A stretch of DNA of 64,000 nucleotides from Bacteroides stercorirosoris (GTDB lineage Bacteria; Bacteroidota; Bacteroidia; Bacteroidales; Bacteroidaceae). This document shows, piece by piece, positions 17,063 to 26,793 of the stretch. Within the stretch, counting starts at the first letter, position 1. Each line of letters starts with the position of its first letter. The position numbers were made by a program, and so were the translations under genes. Location of the stretch: assembly GCF_900142015.1 (NCBI RefSeq), contig NZ_FQZN01000001.1, forward strand, positions 310,001 to 374,000, read 5' to 3'. Under the pieces are notes generated by a model. That model ran no database searches and was not told the origin of the DNA. It saw only the letters and a program-made list of their open reading frames with translations.

Positions 17063-17581
17063 ATGAAAGCATTGAAATCCTTGTATGCTTTACTACTACT
17101 GTCATTGATGACCGGTGTATTTTTCACCGCCTGCAATGATACCGACGACGGTTCTTATGTAGCTCCCATCACCTTAGGCGAGAAAATCCAGGGAAAGTGG
17201 ACGCTCAAATCAATCCGGCAAGTGGACGAGACCAACGGGCAGGCACTCGACCTGACCGGGAAGTTCAACTTCACCTCGTTCACCATCGACCTGAAAGTGG
17301 ATGCGGACAACGTCCCCACCTCTTTCAATATAGAAGGCAGCGCCCCCGCCCTTCTGCCCACTACAGGCACATGGAACATGGAAAAACCGTTTACCAACGC
17401 CGACGGAACAGCCAGCAAGATATTGCTCTATTCCGATGCTTCCCAGTCGAAGAAAGCGGGAGAACTCACCGTCACCGCCACACCGGGTGCCAACCGCGTG
17501 CTGGAGTTCAAGATGACGCGCAAAGTAAAAGGCCAGCCTTTCGTATCGTATGTGTATAACCTGGTACCCGTTACCGAATAA
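17063..17581 (+). CDS. DUF5004-type lipoprotein
   Basis: This 172-residue product has a lipoprotein signal with lipobox FTAC followed by acidic NDTDDGS, which resembles a surface-export signal. The mature part contains the lipocalin-like pattern GEKIQGKWTLKSIRQVDETN and a late FKMTRKVKGQ...YVYNLVPV, as in DUF5004 proteins of Bacteroides polysaccharide loci. The role is unknown; it is probably an accessory surface binding protein. It is the first gene after the promoter at 16971 and its stop overlaps the nearby ATG at 17581. Confidence 0.75.
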   Translation: MKALKSLYALLLLSLMTGVFFTACNDTDDGSYVAPITLGEKIQGKWTLKSIRQVDETNGQALDLTGKFNFTSFTIDLKVDADNVPTSFNIEGSAPALLPTTGTWNMEKPFTNADGTASKILLYSDASQSKKAGELTVTATPGANRVLEFKMTRKVKGQPFVSYVYNLVPVTE

Positions 17582-17595
17582 TGGAGGAAAGAATC

Positions 17596-18762
17596 ATGAA
17601 AAACATATTCACAGCATTACTGGGCATCGTTCTGATGCTTCTGCCCAACATCGCATTTGCAGGCAAATTCCCCGGTGTTCCCAAAGTATGGACAGTGCCT
17701 GCCGTCTATCAGTTTGATGAAGAAGTCACTTTCTTTTTCGATGTAACCGACATTGGCTTCCAGGAAGGGGTGGATCTCTACCTTTGGGCATGGGAACCTA
17801 CCGAGCCTGATGCGGGAAACCGTGACAACTCTTCCGACTTTGCCAAACTGGAATATACCGGAAACGGCATCTACAAGAAGACCATGACCCCGACCCAATA
17901 CTTCAACTGCGGACTGGAAAAGTTTGACAGCTTTGCCGGACTCTGGATGCAACTCAAGGTAAAGAACGACGGAGACTGCACCACGGAATTTTCCGCCCCC
18001 GACTCACGCCAGGTATTCAAGGATTTCGCCGAATCGGGCAAAGACATCCTGTTCTACCCCGACAAATTCCTGCTGAAAGATCCTCTCTCCATCCTGGTGA
18101 ATGCCAACGAACTGGAAATAGGCGGAAAGAAAGGCGGATTATACGACCTGGACTTTACATCGCTCAACCTGCACAGTGGTCTGAACAACTGGGAAGTGAT
18201 GCAAGGCATCAAAGTGTGGCTGCCCAACGTTATGGAAAAGACAGCCTTCAAAGACCTGGGCAACGGTCTGTACAAGTTCGATATGACTCCCTTCGAGTAC
18301 TACAACAGCACCATAGCCGACGACGGTTCGATAGAAGCCCCGGCAGTGCCCGACGACTATGAACTGGAGAACATGACCTACATCATCGTCCCCATCGTAA
18401 ACGGAGACTGGGGTCCCGGCAGTGGCGACCGCTTGCAGAAAGCCGGCAACGCCCCCATTTATCCCGACCCTGCATTCTCCTACTTCCCCCAGAAAATCTG
18501 TGCACTGGACATCGTGACACTGACACGCCAATGGAACGAAAAGAATGCCGGTACGCTGAAATACACCATCACCGCAGGCAGCAGAACCATCACGGGCGAC
18601 ATGGAAGGAAACCGCGACAAACGCGAAGCCTCCGTCAATCTGTTGAAGGAATTGGAAGGACTGACCAACCTAAGCAAAATCAGCCTGAAGATAGAGACTG
18701 CCAATGGAATCACGGTAGTCAACACCGACATTCCACTGATATCATTATCGGAAATCGAATAA
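17596..18762 (+). CDS. secreted SusE-like protein of a sus operon
   Basis: Two starts are possible. ATG 17581 overlaps the previous stop (TAATG), but ATG 17596 is preceded at 8 nt by a rare strong ribosome site GGAGG (17583-17587) and begins directly with a signal peptide (MKNIFTALLGIVLMLLPNIAFA), so 17596 is preferred. The mature protein of about 367 residues contains two similar beta-rich parts: VTFFFDVTDIG..LYLWAWEP near 50, and LNLHSGLNNWEVMQGIKVWLP near 200. They look like starch-binding or Ig-like modules of SusE/DUF4961-type proteins. It lacks a lipobox. It probably helps bind the glycan, though no catalytic motif or ligand can be named. Confidence 0.65.
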   Translation: MKNIFTALLGIVLMLLPNIAFAGKFPGVPKVWTVPAVYQFDEEVTFFFDVTDIGFQEGVDLYLWAWEPTEPDAGNRDNSSDFAKLEYTGNGIYKKTMTPTQYFNCGLEKFDSFAGLWMQLKVKNDGDCTTEFSAPDSRQVFKDFAESGKDILFYPDKFLLKDPLSILVNANELEIGGKKGGLYDLDFTSLNLHSGLNNWEVMQGIKVWLPNVMEKTAFKDLGNGLYKFDMTPFEYYNSTIADDGSIEAPAVPDDYELENMTYIIVPIVNGDWGPGSGDRLQKAGNAPIYPDPAFSYFPQKICALDIVTLTRQWNEKNAGTLKYTITAGSRTITGDMEGNRDKREASVNLLKELEGLTNLSKISLKIETANGITVVNTDIPLISLSEIE

Positions 18763-18783
18763 TCCTCTAATCTACCGAAGAAT

Positions 18784-21717
18784 ATGAAACGTAAAGCTAT
18801 ATATACCCTTTGTTCCCTTTTCATCCTATTCATGATGACGGGACTCTGCGAAACCGCAACGGCGCAGAACATCACAGCTACCGGAAAGGTAGTGGACAAG
18901 AACCAGGAACCGCTGATTGGCGCCACCGTACGGATAGTAGGGGCACAAGGCGGCACCATCACCGGAATGGACGGAGACTTCAGCCTCAGCTGCCCGTCGA
19001 ACAGCACGCTCGAAATCTCCTTCGTAGGCTACATCAGCCAGAAAGTAAACGCAGGCACCCGCCTCAGCATCGTATTGCAGGAAGACGCCATCGCCCTGGA
19101 AGAAACCGTGATTGTCGGTGTGGGATACGGAACAATGCGCAAATCGGACCTGACCGGCGCCATCACTTCCGTCAACGCCAAAGACATGAAACAAGGTATC
19201 ATCACCAGTGCCGAACAGTTGCTGCAAGGCAAAGTAGCTGGTTTGTCCGTTGTGCAAAGTTCCGGCGCTCCCGAAGCAGGCGCTTCCATCCGTTTACGTG
19301 GTGGTACGTCACTTTCAGCCAGCAACGGCCCCCTGGTGGTGGTGGATGGAATTCCCGGAGTGGACTTCAACTCCGTGCAACCTTCCGAAATTGTATCCAT
19401 CGACGTACTGAAAGATGCCTCGGCGGCAGCTATCTACGGTTCGCGGGGTGCTAACGGCGTCATCATCGTAACAACCAACCGTGCTGCCAGCGATACGGAG
19501 CAGAAAAGTATACAGTACAACGGTTACGTAGCCATCGGCCAGGTAGCCAAACACATGGACTTGCTCAGTGCCGACCAGTGGAGAGCATACGTCCGCGAGA
19601 ACAACGTGGGACAGGCCATCGACTACGGAGCCGATACCGACTGGCAGAAAGAACTGGAACGCACAGCCATCTCACACTCCCACAACGTAGCCATCAGCAA
19701 TTCGCGCAAAGACAACGGTTACCGTGCCTCCATCACCTATCAGAACAACCAGGGCGTGATAGTCCGCAACAGCATGAACCGCCTTGCCGGTAGCCTCGCC
19801 GCTTACCAGACCGGATGGAACGGGCGCCTCCGCATCGAGGCAGGCATCAACGCCAACTTCGACAGCTGGCATCCCATCGACAACCGCATCTTCGAGCGTA
19901 TGACCAACCTCAATCCCACCTTCCCGGTATATGACCAGAACGGCGACTTCGCCCAAATAGGCGGTACCAACACCGAGAATCCGGTGGAAATCAACGCCAA
20001 CCGTGCCGACGACCGGAAACGCCACCGCTTCCTGGGCTACGGTAAAGTGGAACTCGACCTGGTGAAAGGACTGAAAGCCGTAGCAAACGGTTCATACGAA
20101 TATCAGTCTACCGAAGGCGGTCTTTACAAACCCACCTACGCCATGATGGAAGGAAAGAGTGAAAAAGGCTGGGGACAACGCACCTATGCCAAATATACCA
20201 ACAAACAGATAGAAACCTATCTGAACTACGACCTGGAACTGGCCCGGATTCACCGGATGAACTTCATGGCCGGTTATTCTTATCTGATTAACGTATACGA
20301 TGGCTTCGGCTCCAGCCGCAGCGGCTTCGACACGGATGCTTTCCTGTACAACAACCTGGCTGCCGGCTCCGACTTCCGTGCCGGTGACGTGTACTCTTAC
20401 AAAGGAGAAGCCAAACTCGCCTCTTTCTTCGGACGTATCAACTACAACCTCATGGGCAAATATATGCTGACTGCCACCCTGCGAAGAGACGGTTCCTCCC
20501 GCTTCGGGGCAAACCACAAATGGGGTACATTCCCCTCTGTCTCCCTGGCATGGCGCATCTCGGACGAAACCTTTATGGAAAGTACCACAAGTTGGCTGAA
20601 CAACCTGAAACTGCGTGCCGGATATGGTGTAACGGGTAACCAGGCGGGTATCGGCGAATACAAATCACTGGCCGTGCTCAGTGCAGACGGTGCTTCTTAT
20701 TATGACGCTGCCTCCGGTACGTGGAAGAAATCATACGTACAGGCACAAAACGTAAATCCCAATCTGAAATGGGAATCTACGGCACAGCTGAACATCGGCC
20801 TTGACTTCGGGATATTCAACCGCATCAATGGTACAATCGAGTTCTACCACAAGAAGACCAGCGATTTACTCTGGACATACCCCGTTCCGCAACCGCCTTA
20901 TCAAGTGGGCACCATGCTGGCAAATGTGGGTGACCTAGTAAATAAAGGGATTGAAGTCAGTCTGAGCGCCAACATCCTTCGACAGAAAGACCTGACACTG
21001 GACGCTAACGTAACCTTTGCCTACAACGACCAGGAAATCACCAAACTGTCAAACGACGCCTATCAGGCAGTAGGACTCCAGGCCGGTTCACTGCACGGAC
21101 TACGTGGTATGTCGGGCATGTACTCCCAGATTATCAAAGAGGGATATCCCTCCGGTGCTTTCTACGGCCCGAAGTGCAGTGGCATCGACTCCGACGGCAA
21201 TTACATCATCAACCGTGATGAAGACGGTAAGCCGATCAACGAATACCTGGGCAGCGCGCAACCCAAGTTCAACCTGGGCTTCGGCATGAACCTCACCTAT
21301 CGGGACTTCGACTTCAGCTTTGCCGGTTATGGCATGTTTGGGCAGAAGGTGCTGAACGCCACCCGCATGGCCATGTTCGACCCTACCCGTCTGCCTGCAC
21401 AGAATGTACCCGATGACTTTCTGGAAAGTGGCATCAAGAGCGACCCGGTATTCTCAAGCTATTTCGTAGAGAACGGTTCTTTCTTCCGTCTGCAATCCGT
21501 AACCCTGGGTTACACGCTTCCGGGAGTCAAGAAAATCGGTCTGGAAAAGATACGCTTCTACCTGACAGGCGAGAATCTCTTCTGTATCACCGGCTACAGT
21601 GGCATCGATCCTGAAGTCAGCCTGCCGGACAACGTTCTGGAAGGTCCCGGCATCGACCGTTTCAACAGCTACCCGCGGCCACGGACTTTCTCACTGGGAG
21701 TGAATATATCGTTCTAA
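18784..21717 (+). CDS. SusC-like TonB-dependent transporter
   Basis: The 977-residue protein has a signal peptide (MKRKAIYTLCSLFILFMMTG..), a carboxypeptidase-regulatory-like domain (about 30-105, ATGKVVDKNQEPLIGATVRI), a TonB box region (ALEETVIVGVGYGTMRK), a plug and a barrel ending in the usual aromatic residue (GVNISF). It lacks an STN domain, which fits control by the membrane regulator at 15068 instead of a sigma/anti-sigma pair. It begins 21 bp after the SusE-like gene and 28 bp before its SusD partner. Confidence 0.93.
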   Translation: MKRKAIYTLCSLFILFMMTGLCETATAQNITATGKVVDKNQEPLIGATVRIVGAQGGTITGMDGDFSLSCPSNSTLEISFVGYISQKVNAGTRLSIVLQEDAIALEETVIVGVGYGTMRKSDLTGAITSVNAKDMKQGIITSAEQLLQGKVAGLSVVQSSGAPEAGASIRLRGGTSLSASNGPLVVVDGIPGVDFNSVQPSEIVSIDVLKDASAAAIYGSRGANGVIIVTTNRAASDTEQKSIQYNGYVAIGQVAKHMDLLSADQWRAYVRENNVGQAIDYGADTDWQKELERTAISHSHNVAISNSRKDNGYRASITYQNNQGVIVRNSMNRLAGSLAAYQTGWNGRLRIEAGINANFDSWHPIDNRIFERMTNLNPTFPVYDQNGDFAQIGGTNTENPVEINANRADDRKRHRFLGYGKVELDLVKGLKAVANGSYEYQSTEGGLYKPTYAMMEGKSEKGWGQRTYAKYTNKQIETYLNYDLELARIHRMNFMAGYSYLINVYDGFGSSRSGFDTDAFLYNNLAAGSDFRAGDVYSYKGEAKLASFFGRINYNLMGKYMLTATLRRDGSSRFGANHKWGTFPSVSLAWRISDETFMESTTSWLNNLKLRAGYGVTGNQAGIGEYKSLAVLSADGASYYDAASGTWKKSYVQAQNVNPNLKWESTAQLNIGLDFGIFNRINGTIEFYHKKTSDLLWTYPVPQPPYQVGTMLANVGDLVNKGIEVSLSANILRQKDLTLDANVTFAYNDQEITKLSNDAYQAVGLQAGSLHGLRGMSGMYSQIIKEGYPSGAFYGPKCSGIDSDGNYIINRDEDGKPINEYLGSAQPKFNLGFGMNLTYRDFDFSFAGYGMFGQKVLNATRMAMFDPTRLPAQNVPDDFLESGIKSDPVFSSYFVENGSFFRLQSVTLGYTLPGVKKIGLEKIRFYLTGENLFCITGYSGIDPEVSLPDNVLEGPGIDRFNSYPRPRTFSLGVNISF

Positions 21718-21745
21718 ATGAAGAACGAAGGATGAAGAATTAATA

Positions 21746-23284
21746 ATGAAAGATTTGAAGATTATGAATAAAAAACTAATATCAGCTTTACTCGGCGCAT
21801 CGTTGATGCTCGGTGCATGTACCGACCTGAACGAGACCTTATATGATAAAGTTTCCATGGACGACTATGGACAGACTTCCAATGAAGTGCAGACCATCGT
21901 TGCAGGCGCTTACGCCACCCTGCGCGGTTATGGTGCCGACACCGACGAAGGCAACGGAGCCAACTGTTACCCCACTTGCGAATATGTATTCTTTCTGAGT
22001 GCCTGTGCCTCTGATGAAGCCTGCATCCCTACCCGCGGCACGGACTGGTATGACGGCGGACGTTACCAACAGGTGCAATATCACACCTGGGATGCACAGA
22101 ACCAGATGATTCTGAGTGCCTGGCGTTATCCCTTCATCGGCATCTCCAAAATCAATGCCATCATCTATCAAGTGGACCAGTCGGAACTGACCGAAGCAGC
22201 CAAAGACAAGGTGAAAGCTGAGTTGCGCGGCTTGCGTGCTTACTATTATTATCAGTTGCTCGACCAGTTCGGTGCCGTACCCATCACAACGGACTTCACC
22301 GCATCGGGATTGCCTCAGAAATCCAGCCGCCAGGAAGTATTCAACTTCGTGGAAAAGGAACTGACCGATATTATGGAACTTCTCCCCTCAGGCGTGCAAT
22401 ATGCCCGCTTCACCCAGAATGTGGCAAACACTTTGCTTGCCCGCCTCTATCTGAATGCGGAAGTATATACCGGCACTCCGCGCTGGCAGGACTGTCTGGA
22501 TGCCTGCGAGAAGGTAAGCGGTTATGCGTTGACTGCCAACTATTTCGACAGCTTCAAAATAGTAAATGAAACATCGTCCGAAATCATCTTCGCCATTCCT
22601 TATGACCACAAACAGGGAACGGTAGGCAATTATCTGGCATCCATGACTTACCACTACAACCAGAAGAAGGCATTCACTGCCGATGAGTCTTATCCCTGGT
22701 GCGGCAACGGCATCTGTGCACAACCGGGACTTTACTCCTCGTTCGATGAAACGGATGTGCGCCGGGGTTCGCTCCTGATCGGGCAGCAGAAAAGTGCCAA
22801 AGACGGCAGCGACGTATTAATGGATGATGGCGAACCGCTGAACTACACCGAAGAGATAGAGAATTATGAGAAAGCGAAACAGAACGAAGGTGCCCGTCTG
22901 GATAAATATGAATGGAGCTCAACGGACATCTGGGAACGTGACAACGACTGGGTATTGATGCGTTACGCCGAAGTACTGATGATGAAAGCGGAGGCTAACT
23001 TCCGCCTGGGCTTTACGGCAACCGCACTGCCTTTTGTCAATCAGCTCCGCGTCCGTGCCGGTTTAGCCGAACTGACCGCCTTGACAGAGAACGACCTGGA
23101 TAAAGAATGGCAGCACGAATTTGTATTCGAAGGACTGCGCCGCACAACGAATATCCGCTTCGGAACTTTCTTCAAGCCCTGGTGGAATAAAGGGGAAACA
23201 CCCAAATACAGAGGTGTATTTCCTATCCCGGCCGAGGAACTGGCAAAGAACCCGAATTTGGAACAGAATCCGGATTATAAGTAA
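21746..23284 (+). CDS. SusD/RagB-family surface lipoprotein
   Basis: The product is 512 residues from ATG 21746; ATG 21764 (MNKKLISALLGASLMLGACTD) gives an equally good lipoprotein signal and may be the true start. Lipobox LGAC is followed by TDLNETLYDKVSMDDYGQT, a common SusD beginning. The TPR-type motif AELRGLRAYYYYQLLDQFGA and the later MRYAEVLMMKAEANFRLG and QHEFVFEGLRRTTNIRFG are typical. It pairs with the SusC gene 28 bp upstream. The stop is followed 25 bp later by the GH71/99-like gene. Confidence 0.92.
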   Translation: MKDLKIMNKKLISALLGASLMLGACTDLNETLYDKVSMDDYGQTSNEVQTIVAGAYATLRGYGADTDEGNGANCYPTCEYVFFLSACASDEACIPTRGTDWYDGGRYQQVQYHTWDAQNQMILSAWRYPFIGISKINAIIYQVDQSELTEAAKDKVKAELRGLRAYYYYQLLDQFGAVPITTDFTASGLPQKSSRQEVFNFVEKELTDIMELLPSGVQYARFTQNVANTLLARLYLNAEVYTGTPRWQDCLDACEKVSGYALTANYFDSFKIVNETSSEIIFAIPYDHKQGTVGNYLASMTYHYNQKKAFTADESYPWCGNGICAQPGLYSSFDETDVRRGSLLIGQQKSAKDGSDVLMDDGEPLNYTEEIENYEKAKQNEGARLDKYEWSSTDIWERDNDWVLMRYAEVLMMKAEANFRLGFTATALPFVNQLRVRAGLAELTALTENDLDKEWQHEFVFEGLRRTTNIRFGTFFKPWWNKGETPKYRGVFPIPAEELAKNPNLEQNPDYK

Positions 23285-23309
23285 ATTAAGTTTCATAACT
23301 CAGAATACA

Positions 23310-24539
23310 ATGAAGCGAATTACATCTATATGTTTCCTGCTTGCAGCCCTCCTCACCGGGGGGGCTTGCAGCAACGGGAATGATGATTCCGGCAACGGCG
23401 GCGGCAAGGAATTGCCCGGAGCGCTCGACCCGGTAACCGTCACCAAAACCAACCCGATGAAGGTATATGCCCACTACATGCCCTGGTTTGAGACTCCTGC
23501 AACCAACAATGACAAGTGGGGGCAGCACTGGACTATGGCTACCTGTAACCCCGACCGTCAGAACTCCAATGGCCGGCGTGAGATTGCCGCCCACTACTAT
23601 CCGCAGATAGGCCCGTATGCATCCAGCGACGCAGTCGTACTGAATTATCACGCCCTCCTGATGAAGTATTCCGGCATAGACGGAGTAATGATCGACTGGT
23701 ACGGCATCCAGGACAAACATGACTACGCCGCCAACAAGCGAAATACGGAAGAGCTGGTGAAAGCCGTCGAACGCGTCGGCCTCGACTTTGCCATCGTTTA
23801 TGAAGATGCAACCCTGAGCGACCTGAGTGATGCCGGCAAAGTGACGCAAGCCCAAGCCGACCTAAAGTATCTGGAAAGCCAATTCTTCAAGAAGAGTAAT
23901 TATATCCGGGTAAACAACCAACCGCTCCTGATGATTTTTGGCCCGCAGCAAGTGAACACTCCCAAAGACTGGACAACCATCTTCAGTGCCCTCGAAGCAA
24001 AGCCCGCCTTCGTGGTACTGAACGGATTTTCCGGCAAAGCGAACAACAGCCTGGAACAAAATGCCATCGGTGAGTTCCTTTGGGTAAATCCCGCTCCCAA
24101 CTACTCCGATACCGGAAACTTCGGCTGCTACATCGGCGGAGCCATGCCCGGCTTTCACGACTATTACCGGGAAGGCGGCTGGGGCGACGGCTACACCACC
24201 TACGATGCAGAGAACGGCGTCCTCTTCAGCCGCCAGCTGGATGCCGCCCGAAAAGCGGGGTTGAAGTATCTCCAGATAAGCACCTGGAACGACTTCGGCG
24301 AAGGCACCACCATAGAGCCCACCCTGGAATACGGCAACCGTTATCTGACCGCCTTGCAGCAATTCACCGGCATCTCTTATCAGGAGAAAGCGTTACAGGA
24401 AATATACCGCTGGTACACACTGAAGCAGAAATACGCCAACGATAAGGATAAGGCTTCCAAATATCTGACACAGGCTTTCTACTACTTCATCTCCCTGCAA
24501 CCGGACAAGGCCGGAGAACTAATGGACGAATTAGAATAA
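23310..24539 (+). CDS. GH71/GH99-like lipoprotein glycosidase
   Basis: The start is ATG 23310, giving lipobox GGAC; upstream in-frame sequence only reads through the end of susD in another frame. The 409-residue enzyme is a TIM-barrel of the GH71/99 group: KVYAHYMPWFETP near residue 50, SGIDGVMIDWYG near 125, and the C-terminal ISTWNDFGEGTTIEP near 325. In characterised GH99 endo-mannosidases the matching motif is EWHEGTQIEP with two active glutamates; here the first position is Asp (NDFGE). GH71 members are alpha-1,3-glucanases. A partner GH97 next door suggests an endo-acting alpha-glucanase, but endo-alpha-mannanase is possible. Confidence 0.8.
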   Translation: MKRITSICFLLAALLTGGACSNGNDDSGNGGGKELPGALDPVTVTKTNPMKVYAHYMPWFETPATNNDKWGQHWTMATCNPDRQNSNGRREIAAHYYPQIGPYASSDAVVLNYHALLMKYSGIDGVMIDWYGIQDKHDYAANKRNTEELVKAVERVGLDFAIVYEDATLSDLSDAGKVTQAQADLKYLESQFFKKSNYIRVNNQPLLMIFGPQQVNTPKDWTTIFSALEAKPAFVVLNGFSGKANNSLEQNAIGEFLWVNPAPNYSDTGNFGCYIGGAMPGFHDYYREGGWGDGYTTYDAENGVLFSRQLDAARKAGLKYLQISTWNDFGEGTTIEPTLEYGNRYLTALQQFTGISYQEKALQEIYRWYTLKQKYANDKDKASKYLTQAFYYFISLQPDKAGELMDELE

Positions 24540-24599
24540 TAACACTATCTTCCTTGTCAACTGAAACCTTGTCAACTAATAACTAAAAAAAGAATAGGT

Positions 24600-26621
24600 A
24601 TGAATAAATATAGCATAAAAAGATTACTCGGCGTATGCCTGTCCTTCGCATTGCTGGCAGCCTGCACCAACGGAGAACGGACAGAAACGTTACAGTCGCC
24701 CGACGGACAGCTCAGCCTGACCACCGGGGTGAAGGACGGAAAGGCTTACTACTCGCTGGCGCGGGGCACCGAAGCACTTATCCATCCCTCAAACCTGGGA
24801 TTCACTCTGAAAGACGGCCCCCTGAACGGAGACTTTCGTGTGAAGGATGTGAAACGGACATCCTCCGATGAAACCTGGATGCAGCCCTGGGGTGAAGAGA
24901 TTGAAGTACGCAACCACTACAACGAGCTGACACTGAACCTGGAAGAACGCAGCGGACTCCGGCGCAACCTTTCCGTTGTCTTCCGCCTCTTCGATGACGG
25001 ACTGGGTTTCCGTTATTTCTTCCCCGAACAGGAAAACCTGAAAGAGTTCGTCATCATGGACGAGGAGACGGAATACGCATTACCCTGGGATGCCCGTACA
25101 TGGAGTATTCCGACAAACGGCACCAAGTATTACGAGGGTGTTTACACCGCCGCTCCCATCAGCCGGAAAGATACCGTCTCCACTCCCATCACCCTGGAAG
25201 TGAACGACAGTCTTTACATGACGCTGCATGAGGCGAATCTGACAGACTACGCCAGCCTGAATCTGACACCGAAGGGAGAAGGGGAGACTGCTGTAACCAT
25301 TCGCGCAGCCCTCACGCCGTGGAGTACCGGTGAAAAGGTATTCGCCACCGCCCCTTTCGTCACCCCCTGGCGCACGGTTATCGTCGCACGTAAACCCGGT
25401 GACCTGATCCTCTCCCGCCTGATGCTGAACCTGAATGAACCGTGCCGGATAGAAGATACCTCCTGGATAGAACCGGGACGCTACATCGGCATCTGGTGGG
25501 GTATGCACATGGAGAAATATACCTGGGCACAAGGCCCCAAACACGGTGCCACCACTGCCAACACCATGCGCTACATCGACTTCGCCGCCCGTCATGGTTT
25601 CAGCGGAGTACTGGTAGAGGGCTGGAACTACGGCTGGGACGGTGACTGGACACGTGATGGCGACAAATTCAGCTTCACCCGTGCCTACCCCGACTACGAC
25701 CTGAAAAAGCTGGCCGACTACGCCCGTCAGAAAGGTCTCCGCCTCATCGCCCACAACGAAACAGGCGGTGCCGCCGTCAACTACGAACAACAGCTGGACA
25801 GTGCCTATACCCTCTACCGCTCACTCGGCATCAATGCCGTAAAGACAGGATACGTCAACCCCATGCTCGACCACAAAGAGTTGCAACACAGCCAGTACGG
25901 TGTACGCCATTACCGCAAGGTTATCGAGACGGCCGCCCGCTACGGCATCATGGTCGATAACCACGAGCCCGCCATGCCCAGCGGTCTGCAACGCACCTAC
26001 CCCAACCTGATGACCCAGGAAGGAGTACGCGGACAGGAGTATGATGCCTGGTCCGCCGATGGCGGCAACCAACCCGAACATACCTGCATCATCCCCTTCA
26101 CCCGCGGACTTGCCGGGCCGATGGACTTCACACCGGGAACGTTCAACTTCACCAACCCCGTCTATCCGGGCACACGGGTACAGACCACGATTGCCAAACA
26201 ACTGGCTCTAAACGTAGTTCTGTTCAGCCCGTTGCAAATGGCATCGGATATGATAGAGAATTATGAAGGAAGACCGGAGTTCTCATTCATCACCTCCTGC
26301 CCCACCACCTGGGCAAAGACGGTGGTGCCCGACGCAAAGATAGGCGAATATGTAGTCATAGCCCGCAAAGACCGCAACAGCGAAAACTGGTTCGTGGGTT
26401 GCATCACCAACCGGGAATCACGGGAGATAAAGTTAGCCCTGGATTTCCTTGATGCCGATGCGTCCTACAAGGCTACGCTCTACCGCGACAGCAAGGATGC
26501 GGACTACGAAAACAATCCTTATCCGGTAGTCATCAGTGAGCAGGAAGTAAATGCCGGCACAGTACTGAATCTCCCTCTTGCACGGGGCGGAGGAGCCGCC
26601 ATACGGATAGAGAAGATATAA
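24600..26621 (+). CDS. GH97 glycosidase, inverting (SusB-like) type
   Basis: The 673-residue lipoprotein (lipobox LAAC) has the GH97 layout: N-terminal beta-super-sandwich (about 25-290), TIM barrel (about 295-560) and C-terminal beta domain. Glutamates E387 (AHNETGG), E456 (NHEPAMPSG) and E480 (GQEYDAW) have spacings of 69 and 24 residues, identical to E439, E508 and E532 of SusB, the inverting alpha-glucosidase. The retaining alpha-galactosidase branch instead has an Asp nucleophile, so an inverting alpha-glucosidase is expected. It is the last gene of the operon, 60 bp after the GH71/99-like gene. Linkage preference cannot be read. Confidence 0.9.
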   Translation: MNKYSIKRLLGVCLSFALLAACTNGERTETLQSPDGQLSLTTGVKDGKAYYSLARGTEALIHPSNLGFTLKDGPLNGDFRVKDVKRTSSDETWMQPWGEEIEVRNHYNELTLNLEERSGLRRNLSVVFRLFDDGLGFRYFFPEQENLKEFVIMDEETEYALPWDARTWSIPTNGTKYYEGVYTAAPISRKDTVSTPITLEVNDSLYMTLHEANLTDYASLNLTPKGEGETAVTIRAALTPWSTGEKVFATAPFVTPWRTVIVARKPGDLILSRLMLNLNEPCRIEDTSWIEPGRYIGIWWGMHMEKYTWAQGPKHGATTANTMRYIDFAARHGFSGVLVEGWNYGWDGDWTRDGDKFSFTRAYPDYDLKKLADYARQKGLRLIAHNETGGAAVNYEQQLDSAYTLYRSLGINAVKTGYVNPMLDHKELQHSQYGVRHYRKVIETAARYGIMVDNHEPAMPSGLQRTYPNLMTQEGVRGQEYDAWSADGGNQPEHTCIIPFTRGLAGPMDFTPGTFNFTNPVYPGTRVQTTIAKQLALNVVLFSPLQMASDMIENYEGRPEFSFITSCPTTWAKTVVPDAKIGEYVVIARKDRNSENWFVGCITNRESREIKLALDFLDADASYKATLYRDSKDADYENNPYPVVISEQEVNAGTVLNLPLARGGGAAIRIEKI

Positions 26622-26715
26622 TCAATCTTACCATAAAAGATGGCATAAGGAGTTTTACCGTAAAATAGGTATGATAATCAGTAATCTGTATACAGCGTGC
26701 TAACGTCAGACGCCG

Positions 26716-26723
26716 TAACTTTG
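26716..26723 (+). promoter_or_regulatory. -7 element of the cupin gene
   Basis: TAACTTTG fits TAnnTTTG, 70 bp before the ATG at 26794. The predicted start falls at the foot of the hairpin at 26725. Confidence 0.5.
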
Positions 26724-26724
26724 T

Positions 26725-26762
26725 AACCGGAAGAAGGAAACCAAACGATCCTTCTTCCGGTT
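26725..26762 (+). terminator. 13-bp stem hairpin with T-run at the cupin leader
   Basis: AACCGGAAGAAGG (26725-26737) pairs perfectly with 26750-26762, followed by AAG and six T. As a terminator it would end transcripts from the GH97 operon; but it starts only 2 bp after a -7 element, so it may instead be an attenuator or 5' protective hairpin of the cupin mRNA. Confidence 0.6.
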
Positions 26763-26793
26763 AAGTTTTTTAATACCTCAAAGCAATACGGAT

